Of a stretch of 64,000 nt of DNA, positions 9,087-17,708 are shown one piece after another; position 1 is the first letter of the stretch, and the number at the start of each line of letters is the position of its first letter. A model generated the notes under the pieces. That model was given only the letters and a program-made list of their open reading frames with translations. It was not told the DNA's origin and did not search any database. The DNA is from Chloroflexota bacterium. Its GTDB lineage: Bacteria > Chloroflexota > Anaerolineae > Anaerolineales > Anaerolineaceae. The DNA is taken from contig JAEKNU010000006.1 of NCBI GenBank assembly GCA_016838895.1, positions 50,808 through 114,807 on the forward strand, read 5' to 3'. Made by a program: the position numbers and the translations under genes.

Positions 9087-10535
9087 TTATTGCACAATAT
9101 TTTGGAAGACACTTTCAAAACGAGCCAGTGCGTCATCGATGATTTCATCGGTATCGGCCAGTGAGGTATACATGCGGCTGCCTGCCAGGGTCACCAGGCC
9201 ATTGGCCATATAGGCTGCGCCCATCTCTTCCATCATATGTTTGCGTGGTTTGAGTTCTTTTGCCAGGCGCAAGGGATGGCGCAAATCCAGCAGCATGACA
9301 CCGGTCGTTTCCAGATGGACAATGGAGCCTTGATTGAAGGCAACAAACGGCAGACTGTATTTTTCAATCAAAGCCTGTAATCCGGCAGTCAGGCGGTCAC
9401 CAGCCAGACCAGCAATGACGGGGGCGTTGGTGCGTTCCATTTCCTTGATGGCATGATATCCTGCCACACAGGAGAGCGGATTGGCAGATAAAGTGCCGCC
9501 GATATAGGCGCGTTCACCGATTCCGCCAATGCCAGCAGCAAACATCATAATCACATCGCGCCGACCACCAACACCACCTGCCATGGGGTAGCCACCGGTA
9601 ACGCATTTGCCAAACACAGTCAGATCCGGTTTGACACCGAAATAGCCCTGGGCACCACCCAAGCCAATACGAAAACCTGATACAACCTCATCAAAAATGA
9701 GCAAAGTACCAAATTCATCACATAATTCACGGACCATTTGGTTGAAATCAAAAGGAACAGGGCGGGTGCCGCTCTCAGGGCCGATTGGCTCCACGATGAC
9801 TGCCGCAGTACCGCCGCGAATGAGGTTAAGAATCAGGTGACGGCGCAGCGCATTAATGGCATTGGGGAAGAATTCGCTTGTTTTACGTGTAGCACCAAGG
9901 GGAATGCCAGTAGCTTCCAAACGGCCTGTGCCAGGAATATGAAGACCATAAACCATCTGATCACTCCAACCGTGATAGGCACCGCCAACTTTGATAATAC
10001 ACTTCTTTTTCGTATAGGTACGCGCGGCTCGGATAGCAGCCATTACGCTTTCAGTGCCAGATCCAAGCATACGAAACATTTCAACAGCCGGCATGTGGCG
10101 GGTGATCTCTTCAGCCAGTTTAAGTTCATATTCATGAAACAATCCGGTGACTGGGCCGCAGCTTTGCAGCATTTCCATTACTTTTTCACGAACAGGTGCG
10201 TAATTACTGCCCAGCAGCGTCGGACCGCCAGCCTGGAGAAAATCGATATACTCATTACCATCTGCATCCACCAATTTAGCCCCTTCAGCTTTTTCTATGG
10301 CAATCGGGAAAGGATAATTGAAGGCTAAATTGTGTTGCACACCGCCTGGGATAAATTTCTTGGCGTTGTCGGTTAATTCTTTTGATTTTTTGCATTTTGT
10401 ATTGAAGTAATCCAGATATTGCTGCATTACTTCCGCTTTAACCGGTCGCAAAGGCTGACTGATCAGAGCATTCAGCCGGCGGTAAACATCTTCTACGTCG
10501 GGATATTTTGAAATTGCGTATGCTTGTGTATTCAT
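9087..10535 (-). CDS. Class III aminotransferase / glutamate-1-semialdehyde aminomutase-like enzyme
   Basis: GSGTESVMAAIRAAR, FDEVVSGFRIG, FGKCVTGGYPMAGGVGG PLP-lysine motif. Confidence 0.88.
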   Translation of the reverse strand: MNTQAYAISKYPDVEDVYRRLNALISQPLRPVKAEVMQQYLDYFNTKCKKSKELTDNAKKFIPGGVQHNLAFNYPFPIAIEKAEGAKLVDADGNEYIDFLQAGGPTLLGSNYAPVREKVMEMLQSCGPVTGLFHEYELKLAEEITRHMPAVEMFRMLGSGTESVMAAIRAARTYTKKKCIIKVGGAYHGWSDQMVYGLHIPGTGRLEATGIPLGATRKTSEFFPNAINALRRHLILNLIRGGTAAVIVEPIGPESGTRPVPFDFNQMVRELCDEFGTLLIFDEVVSGFRIGLGGAQGYFGVKPDLTVFGKCVTGGYPMAGGVGGRRDVIMMFAAGIGGIGERAYIGGTLSANPLSCVAGYHAIKEMERTNAPVIAGLAGDRLTAGLQALIEKYSLPFVAFNQGSIVHLETTGVMLLDLRHPLRLAKELKPRKHMMEEMGAAYMANGLVTLAGSRMYTSLADTDEIIDDALARFESVFQNIVQ

Positions 10536-10557
10536 TATTACATCCTACTTAACTGTA

Positions 10558-11238
10558 TTATTCACCTGAGGTTGATATTTCGCCATCAATGATTTTTTTC
10601 TGATCTTTTTTCAGTTTATTAAATGCGATTTCGCGGATGGCCAGAGGGATTTTGCTGACTTTTTCTTCTGTACATAAGGCCAGTAGATATGCCAGAGAAC
10701 ATTTTTCAAGGATTTCAACATTGTGTATAGCGCGTTCCATGTCGTGGCCAAAAATTAATGCGCCGTGATTTTGCATCATAAAGGCATTGTTTTTGTTTTT
10801 GACATGTTTAGCGACGGTTTTTTTCAACATGCCTGTACCGGAAGGGCCATATGGAATGATATCCACCTGACGCCCTAAGAAGCGAGCCTGCTCGTCAAAG
10901 AGGGCAGGGATAGGTTTCTTGATTAGCGTTAAAGCACTGGCGTAAACCTGATGTGTATGAACGATGGCACTTACATCCTGGCGGGTAATGTAAATACCAC
11001 AATGCATACCGGCTTCAACAGAAGGGGGTAAATCACCTTCGAGTTGCTTCAGATCAAAATCCAAAATACAAATTTGATCGGAGGTCATTGTCATGTAATC
11101 AACATTGGATGGGGTGACAGCAAAGGATTTGTTTCCTGGGAGACGTAATGAGATATTGCCCCCGGTGGCCATCAGATAGCCTTTCTTGACCAGTTCCTGA
11201 GCGGTTGAAACAATGAGCTGTTTTTCTTGCTCAAACAT
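10558..11238 (-). CDS. Class II aldolase/adducin family protein (fuculose-phosphate-aldolase-like)
   Basis: ATGGNISLR, HTHQVYASAL, NHGALIFG; RBS AGGAGG. Confidence 0.88.
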   Translation of the reverse strand: MFEQEKQLIVSTAQELVKKGYLMATGGNISLRLPGNKSFAVTPSNVDYMTMTSDQICILDFDLKQLEGDLPPSVEAGMHCGIYITRQDVSAIVHTHQVYASALTLIKKPIPALFDEQARFLGRQVDIIPYGPSGTGMLKKTVAKHVKNKNNAFMMQNHGALIFGHDMERAIHNVEILEKCSLAYLLALCTEEKVSKIPLAIREIAFNKLKKDQKKIIDGEISTSGE

Positions 11239-11261
11239 AAAAAGTGACCTCCTGAATTAAA

Positions 11262-11306
11262 CTAGACACTGTAAAGATTTTACAATTAAAACTTGACAGT
11301 GTCAAG
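11262..11306. promoter_or_regulatory. Two TetR-type operators in the divergent promoter region
   Basis: Perfect CTTGACA-G-TGTCAAG (11292-11306) and related CTAGACA-C-TGTAAAG (11262-11276), centres 30 bp apart. Confidence 0.75.
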
Positions 11307-11327
11307 ATACTGTTTTACCATATCCTT

Positions 11328-11939
11328 ATGGACGTAAAGAAATATCATCATGGTGATCTAAAAAATGCATTGATTCAAGCTGGCATTGAGGTACTGACAC
11401 ATGAAGGCCTGGCAGGATTAAGTTTACGCAAGGTTGCCAAGCAGGCGGGGGTAAGCCATGCTGCCCCTTATGCTCATTTCACGGATAAACAAGCCATAAT
11501 TGCTGCTATCTCAACAGAAGGCTATCGAAAACTTTATCAATGCCTGTCTGATGCCATTGATAAAGCAAAAGGGAATCCACACAAACAATTGATTGAGACT
11601 GCCTGGGCATATATTCAATTTGCCCGTCAGGAATCGGGTTGTTTTAAAATCATGTTCTCGGGTGTACTGGAACAGGAAAAAGATTATCCTGAGTTTGTTG
11701 AGGTTTCACAACGCACTTTTGCTTTGGTAGTAGATATCGTGAAAGCTTGTCAGAAGGCAAAAATCCTGCGCGAAGAGACGCCCCAGTTATTGGGCGTCGT
11801 CATATGGGGGCAAGTACATGGGGTAATATCCTTGATTTTTTTGGGGCAAATTCCCCATATGGTTTTGGATCGCTATCCAATGCGAGAGATGCTGATCCGC
11901 ACGATGAATCAACTGACGTTAGTAAATTATTCTGAATAA
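11328..11939 (+). CDS. TetR/AcrR family transcriptional regulator
   Basis: N-terminal HTH LSLRKVAKQAGVSHAAPYAHFTDKQAIIAAI; WHG-type C-terminus. Confidence 0.9.
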   Translation: MDVKKYHHGDLKNALIQAGIEVLTHEGLAGLSLRKVAKQAGVSHAAPYAHFTDKQAIIAAISTEGYRKLYQCLSDAIDKAKGNPHKQLIETAWAYIQFARQESGCFKIMFSGVLEQEKDYPEFVEVSQRTFALVVDIVKACQKAKILREETPQLLGVVIWGQVHGVISLIFLGQIPHMVLDRYPMREMLIRTMNQLTLVNYSE

Positions 11940-11944
11940 AAAAA

Positions 11945-11970
11945 CTCCCTCATCGATAGAGGGAGTTTTA
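11945..11970. terminator. Bidirectional terminator
   Basis: CTCCCTC-ATCGATA-GAGGGAG-TTTT. Confidence 0.8.
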
Positions 11971-11985
11971 TGATCAAATTTTCAA

Positions 11986-12981
11986 TCAATCCGTTTCCAA
12001 ATCCAGGGCAGGTTCTTCAATAGGTTTAATGAAATTTTCCAGTATTTTGAATTTGATTTCACCATACTGCCATTTGACCCATAATAAAGTAAGCATCGTA
12101 CCGAGAATCATGGCTACTATACCCATCAGACCGGCTTCAGGTCCAAAATCGCCACCTGTGATTAATTCATTCCCGTGTTGTACACTATCGATGAACGAGA
12201 AGGGATTGAAAACCCCGCTAACCGGAAAACCAAATACGTTCCCTTGAAAGAAATTCCAGGTGATGTGAATACCAATCGAGAGACCAATATTTCCCGTTAG
12301 TACATATCCTAACCCTAGAAATAAACCAGCCAATGTAATATTTAAAGTGCTTATCAGAGTTGTATTTGGATTCAGCATATGCATGATGCCAAATATGCTT
12401 GAAGTTAAGATATATGCGACAATCAAACCCACTTTTTGGTTTTTGATAAATGTGAAACCTTCAGAAAAATTTGTTAGGAGATAACCACGGAAGAAAGTCT
12501 CCTCATAAATACCTACCATGATGAATTGGAACAAAACGATGACCAATCCAATGATAAAGGGATATTCACCAGCATCCTGACGGAAGAAACCTTCAACACT
12601 TACCCATCCAAAGCTTAGTTCAACCAGAAAGATGATTAGCATTAAAAACCCACCCAGGAACAAACCAAAGGCAATATCCTTCCACCATTGTTTCGAAAAA
12701 GAAAATCCGAGCGAGGTTAGACTTCGTTTGTCGATCCAGCGAGCACCAATGAGTGGTCCAAGTAGAAATACACCACTCATGACGATGATATTAAGCACGT
12801 TGCTAAACAAAGAAAAGGCAATTGTATCCGTTAATATCCAGTTGGCAGCAAATAGGAGAATACCAGCGACCAGCCCCAAGATAAGAAGTAAGGCACCAAA
12901 TATTACGGCTTGTGCCAACAATCGAAATACTGCCCGCAGGCGCTTTTCATTCGTGTTCCAAAAAAAATCTTTTATGTTCAT
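11986..12981 (-). CDS. CPBP-family intramembrane metalloprotease
   Basis: GIYEETFFRGYL (EExxxR) and FGIMHMLNP, multiple TM segments; start chosen at MNIKDFF, directly after thyX. Confidence 0.82.
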   Translation of the reverse strand: MNIKDFFWNTNEKRLRAVFRLLAQAVIFGALLLILGLVAGILLFAANWILTDTIAFSLFSNVLNIIVMSGVFLLGPLIGARWIDKRSLTSLGFSFSKQWWKDIAFGLFLGGFLMLIIFLVELSFGWVSVEGFFRQDAGEYPFIIGLVIVLFQFIMVGIYEETFFRGYLLTNFSEGFTFIKNQKVGLIVAYILTSSIFGIMHMLNPNTTLISTLNITLAGLFLGLGYVLTGNIGLSIGIHITWNFFQGNVFGFPVSGVFNPFSFIDSVQHGNELITGGDFGPEAGLMGIVAMILGTMLTLLWVKWQYGEIKFKILENFIKPIEEPALDLETD

Positions 12982-12986
12982 AAGTA

Positions 12987-14399
12987 TTATCCAAAATATT
13001 GCTGATTTATTTCCTGCCAGTTTTGACAAGAGTATTTTTCAAAATATATGCCCATGCTCGGGTAAACTTTTTTGAGTTCTTGCAGCATCATTTCTGTACT
13101 TTTGCGTATAGAAAAATGTGCATTTTTGGCGCAGCGTAATTTAACCAGGTGAAGCATACTACGTAAATTTGTTGTGATGAGCAGCCTTCGATTGAAGGCA
13201 TTGGGCATCAGGTATGATCCTATCCCAGGGAATTGATCTTCAAATAAAGGGTATGCTTTAATGATTTCTTGCATGCTGTGATGATACTCATCAGCCAGAC
13301 CAGCCTCATAAATCCATTTTGGCGTGGTATATCCCCAGGTAGGTGTTAAATCTTGGGGGGATTGAGTCATCATACGGTGACGTTTTAATTCAAAATATGC
13401 ACCCTGATCCAGAATCATATCGAAGGTCAGTGAAGCATGTTCTAATTCGCGGATGGGGATATCAAATTTATCGGGCAATTCCAGTATATCTTTTATCAAA
13501 GCAGATTTCTCATTTATTGACATCTGCTGTACAGTCAATTTTGCCTGCGGATAGGTGACCGGTTGATATCGATAAAGTGCAGCAATTAGGATACGTTCCT
13601 CGCCATCAGCATCCCAGGCGACAAGTTGACAATTAGCCGATGATTTATCTGAATCAGTGACCACAGGTAAATTGGCAAAAGCTTTTTCTGCTGTTGATAA
13701 GTGTTTTGCGGCTGAAACATATTTAACCAATGTGGGCACTTCGCTTTGGGAGATTTTGCGGATTTCATCACCCATGTGGCGTACCTCTGCCAGGGGATGA
13801 GCAAACATCTTTTGCAAGGCATGTTCTAATGCGCGGGCGTTAATGGTGACGCCGACATTTGCTAGAGAGGCCGCAGGAAGAAGAAACCGCGCAACATCAA
13901 TATATTTCGTACGGATGCGCTGCTGCCAGATTTTTGCTGATTCATCTTCTTTTTGAGGAAAATGTTTTTTTGCTACCAGTTCGAGTTTGGGTAGAAAGGT
14001 TTGATACTGTTCAAATAAACCCTTAATCAGGTTTTGATAGGTTTCCAGCAAAGGATGATCTAATAATTCCTGTGGTGTATGAAAACTATCACTATCCCAT
14101 TTCTGATAGCGGCTGGATTTTTCTGTGTAGGATGCTAAACGATTGCTTTCCAGACATTCAATGGCCAAACGAGAAATATTTTCAACTGCAATATGCAAAA
14201 TTGCATGTTCTGCAACCGAGGAATGTCCGTATCCAACGACCCACTTCTCATGAAATTGAGCGCTTTTTTCGTCAGAAAGCTCTGCTGCGATTACGTCGAA
14301 TGATTCCGGCGAGCGGGATGTTTTTGCAAATGCAACCGCTATGGTTTCAGGAGAGAACTCCTGTGGATCCAATAAATAAATTCTTCTCTTGTTTGGCAT
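12987..14399 (-). CDS. thyX: Tandem-domain FAD-dependent thymidylate synthase (ThyX-like)
   Basis: N half GYGHSSVAEHAILHIAVENISRL ... LASYTEKSSRY; C half ELEHASLTFDMILDQGAYFELKRHRMMTQS. Confidence 0.83.
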   Translation of the reverse strand: MPNKRRIYLLDPQEFSPETIAVAFAKTSRSPESFDVIAAELSDEKSAQFHEKWVVGYGHSSVAEHAILHIAVENISRLAIECLESNRLASYTEKSSRYQKWDSDSFHTPQELLDHPLLETYQNLIKGLFEQYQTFLPKLELVAKKHFPQKEDESAKIWQQRIRTKYIDVARFLLPAASLANVGVTINARALEHALQKMFAHPLAEVRHMGDEIRKISQSEVPTLVKYVSAAKHLSTAEKAFANLPVVTDSDKSSANCQLVAWDADGEERILIAALYRYQPVTYPQAKLTVQQMSINEKSALIKDILELPDKFDIPIRELEHASLTFDMILDQGAYFELKRHRMMTQSPQDLTPTWGYTTPKWIYEAGLADEYHHSMQEIIKAYPLFEDQFPGIGSYLMPNAFNRRLLITTNLRSMLHLVKLRCAKNAHFSIRKSTEMMLQELKKVYPSMGIYFEKYSCQNWQEINQQYFG

Positions 14400-15318
14400 C
14401 AGCTAAGATCTCACGTGTTTTTAGAATATCTTGATCAATTTGTTTGTATAACAAATCGGAAGATGAAAATTTCATCTCCGGGCGAATAAATGCTGCAAAA
14501 TACAAATCCATGGGTTGGGAATATATCGTCTCTTGGAAATCCAGAATGAATGTTTCGATGGTAACGTTTAACTCATCCTGATTAAAAGTAGGGCGGTAGC
14601 CCACATTGGTGATTGCCGGTAAGATGCGTCCTTGACAGTGTACAAATGTTGCATAGACTCCAAATTTGGGCAATAGTCGATCCTTATCGGGGATCAGGTT
14701 GGCGGTCGGATAACCGAATTGCCTGCCACGATGATCTCCATCTACAATTGCCCCACTAAAATGATAGTAGCGACCGAGCAGATGATTGGCCTCGCCAATT
14801 CTGCCATCGGCAATTAGTTTGCGAATGTAAGTCGAAGAAATCCTGTTTCCGGCATTATCCACTTCCGGAATTTGGTGTAGAGCGAATTGGAGTTGATGGC
14901 TTAAGGATTGTAAAACACTTGTTTTACCACGCTGGTCCTTGCCTAATGCAAAATCCTGACCGGTAACCAGGGTTTTCATATTCAGTTTTTGACTGAGTTG
15001 CGTGACGAACTGTTCTGCTTCAATAGCAGCAAAAGTTGTAGTAAAAGGGATAGTGATGAGATAATCTACACCCAGCGAGGCAATCAGTGCTGTTTTTATG
15101 TCGGCATCCAATAAATTCTGTGGATGTTGCATTTTTCCAAGCACATAAGCGGGGTGCGGAGAAAAAGTGATGACAACAGATGGTATTTGTTGGTTTTTGG
15201 CATATGCCAACATGGATTCAATCACCTTTTTATGTCCAAGGTGAATACCGTCAAATACACCAATTGTCACACAGGAGGACTCTAGTTCAAGTTGCTCAAG
15301 TGAATGATATTGCTGCAT
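14347..15318 (-). CDS. ribF: Bifunctional riboflavin kinase/FAD synthetase
   Basis: IGVFDGIHLGHKKVI; GDHRGRQFGYPTANL; TNVGYRPTF. Confidence 0.93.
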   Translation of the reverse strand: MQQYHSLEQLELESSCVTIGVFDGIHLGHKKVIESMLAYAKNQQIPSVVITFSPHPAYVLGKMQHPQNLLDADIKTALIASLGVDYLITIPFTTTFAAIEAEQFVTQLSQKLNMKTLVTGQDFALGKDQRGKTSVLQSLSHQLQFALHQIPEVDNAGNRISSTYIRKLIADGRIGEANHLLGRYYHFSGAIVDGDHRGRQFGYPTANLIPDKDRLLPKFGVYATFVHCQGRILPAITNVGYRPTFNQDELNVTIETFILDFQETIYSQPMDLYFAAFIRPEMKFSSSDLLYKQIDQDILKTREILADAKQEKNLFIGSTGVLS

Positions 15319-15361
15319 ATTAAGTTATTTTATTCTCTTTTTCAGATCCCCCCGATCTGAT

Positions 15362-16276
15362 TTACTGGAAGAAAACCTTTTTCGGCTGCCATTCATTGGT
15401 GTCTTCTTTGAATTCAAAAAGAGCAACCAATTCACCTTGTTCACTGATTCCGCGTGCCCACATGCCTGCTTGGCCGCCTTCACCTGGAATACGGTGACCA
15501 TGCTGAACAAGATCAAGTTGTTCCTGATTAAGTTCAATGGAGAACCAATCAGACAAGGCTTCTGCTGCTGGAATCAGGTATTGATACCAGGTACCATTTT
15601 CAAATGCTTCACGCAATTTGCGTAGTGGTACGGCATCGCGGAGGGTAAATTGTCCACTTTTTGTTCTTCGTAAGCCAACTAAATGCGCGCCACAACCTAA
15701 TTCTCTGCCCAAATCATGCGCCAAAGAGCGCACATAGGTACCAGAGGAACAAAACACATCAATCACGGCTTCAGGAGCTTCCCATTCCAACAATTCAAGA
15801 TTGTGTACCATAATCTTGCGTGGTTTTAGATCAGGGGTCTCACCTTCACGCGCCATATCATAAGCTTTGCGTCCTTGCACTTTTACCGCTGAATACGGCG
15901 GCGGAACCTGTTCGATTTCTCCAACATAGTGGGATAGGATATCATTGAATCGGTCTTCAGTTATTTCAACTGGTGAGACATTCATGACTTGGCCTTCAGA
16001 GTCAAAGGTATCTGTGCTTTCACCCAGACGAACGATGGCCTGATAGCGCTTATCCGAGGCAGAAACATATTCGCTCAAACGAACTGCTGGACCCAACAAT
16101 ACCACTAATACGCCTGATGCACGTGGGTCTAAAGTACCGGTGTGCCCTGCTCTACGAATATTGGTTCCACGACGAACAATTTGTACAACATCATGCGATG
16201 TTAACCCTACCGGCTTGTCAATAACTAATACACCTGAAATTGCATTTGATAAATTGATATCTTTATTTTTATTCAT
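15362..16276 (-). CDS. truB: tRNA pseudouridine(55) synthase
   Basis: GVLVIDKPVGLTSHDVV, GHTGTLDPRASGVL, PPPYSAVKVQGRKAYDMAREGE. Confidence 0.95.
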   Translation of the reverse strand: MNKNKDINLSNAISGVLVIDKPVGLTSHDVVQIVRRGTNIRRAGHTGTLDPRASGVLVVLLGPAVRLSEYVSASDKRYQAIVRLGESTDTFDSEGQVMNVSPVEITEDRFNDILSHYVGEIEQVPPPYSAVKVQGRKAYDMAREGETPDLKPRKIMVHNLELLEWEAPEAVIDVFCSSGTYVRSLAHDLGRELGCGAHLVGLRRTKSGQFTLRDAVPLRKLREAFENGTWYQYLIPAAEALSDWFSIELNQEQLDLVQHGHRIPGEGGQAGMWARGISEQGELVALFEFKEDTNEWQPKKVFFQ

Positions 16277-16334
16277 TTATACTCTCTCCCCATAAACAAC
16301 AACTAATAATATTTTTTTGAACAGTGGATTCTGC

Positions 16335-17309
16335 TTATGAAGGGTTGATGACATGTTCAAAATATTCCTCAATAAATAATTTTGTTCTTTCTAAAACTCT
16401 AGCTTCCACGCGGTTAATAGAGTCTTTAATTTCCGCACCTGCTGCTGAAGGATGGCCCCCACCACCATATTCCTCTGCCAATACTGATACATCAATATCA
16501 GGTTTGGAACGCCAACTGATTTTAGTTTCTCCATTCTGTTGTTCATTGAATAACAGATAAACATATCCGTCTGCGATGTTAGCCATGAAATTAACCAAAT
16601 CGGCATCATCATTCCCCGAATAATTGGTTTCTTTTCGATCAGCTTGAGTAATTGTAGTCCAGACGACACCTCCCTCAAATTTAATTTTGGAAAGTCCGCA
16701 TCCCCACAAGCGAACGGATTTCATATCCTTCTCAGTGAGCGTTTTATCGTATATATCATTCAGATTTGCTCCTGCATCCATCAAAACCGATGTATAGCGT
16801 AGCGTAGCAGAGGTGGTATTGTTGGTCGCAAAGCCTTGAGAATCTGTAAGAATGCCGCACATCAAGGCAGTAGCAGACTGCTGTGAGATAGACAATCCCC
16901 ATGCAGGCATTTGTCGGGTGAGCAGTTCAGCAGTGGCTGCGCATTCTGGGGCGACGAGGTTAATCTCAGCAAAATGCGTGTTGGTTTTATGGTGATCCAA
17001 ATTGATATCAATTTTTCTGTCGCCAAAAACACCACCACAACGTTCCAGATCTGCACAATCGACAGTGATTGTTAAATCAACGTGGGTTTCTAATTTTTTG
17101 GTAAAGTTCTTTGCACCGGAGATAAAATGAAATCGCGTTGCGATGCCATCCGGGAAAAGGTATTGCACACTTTTCCCGGCTTCTTGTAAAGCTATTCCCA
17201 AACCATATACTGAGCCAATTGCATCGCCATCAGGGCGTATGTGTGCTGCAATTGCTATTGTTTGTGCTTTCTTAATTTTAGCGTGAATCTGTTGGTCCGT
17301 GTTCATCAT
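16335..17309 (-). CDS. nrnA: DHH/DHHA1 phosphoesterase (NrnA-like)
   Basis: AAHIRPDGDAIGSVYGL, NLDHHKTNTHF, GGGGHPSAAG. Confidence 0.9.
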   Translation of the reverse strand: MMNTDQQIHAKIKKAQTIAIAAHIRPDGDAIGSVYGLGIALQEAGKSVQYLFPDGIATRFHFISGAKNFTKKLETHVDLTITVDCADLERCGGVFGDRKIDINLDHHKTNTHFAEINLVAPECAATAELLTRQMPAWGLSISQQSATALMCGILTDSQGFATNNTTSATLRYTSVLMDAGANLNDIYDKTLTEKDMKSVRLWGCGLSKIKFEGGVVWTTITQADRKETNYSGNDDADLVNFMANIADGYVYLLFNEQQNGETKISWRSKPDIDVSVLAEEYGGGGHPSAAGAEIKDSINRVEARVLERTKLFIEEYFEHVINPS

Positions 17310-17700
17310 TTGAGGTTGAGTTTTCCTGATTCAAAGCATTTTCATCAATTGGCGGCTCAGTTTCGATCGTCGATAACAAACGTTCAATTTGATCTGCTTT
17401 TTCTGGTGTGGCATCCCAATAAAATCGTAATTGTGGAAAGGAGCGCAAGTTTATATGTTTTGCCAGATATTTACGGATAAAAACTTTTGCACTATTTAAT
17501 CCGGCCAGCACATCATCCTTGCGTTCAATACCTTCTAATGCGGATACATAGATACTTGCATAGGATAATTCACGATCTACATTTACGTCTGTAACAAAAA
17601 TACCAGTTAAACGCGGATCTCTAATTTCAAAAATCAACAACTCTGATAATTCTTCTTTTATTCGTCCTGCTATTCTTTCAACTCTAATATTTGATGGCAT
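17278..17700 (-). CDS. rbfA: 30S ribosome-binding factor A
   Basis: RVERIAGRIKEELSELL, RDPRLTGIFVTDVNVDRELSYASIYVS, LRSFPQLRFYWD. Confidence 0.93.
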   Translation of the reverse strand: MPSNIRVERIAGRIKEELSELLIFEIRDPRLTGIFVTDVNVDRELSYASIYVSALEGIERKDDVLAGLNSAKVFIRKYLAKHINLRSFPQLRFYWDATPEKADQIERLLSTIETEPPIDENALNQENSTSNDEHGPTDSR

Positions 17701-17708
17701 GCTACGCT

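Noticed and set aside
9738-10328. 196-aa plus ORF
   Set aside because: Antisense to the class III aminotransferase; composition typical of a shadow ORF.
15325-15537. 70-aa minus ORF between ribF and truB
   Set aside because: Overlaps the truB 3' end in another frame; no recognisable product.
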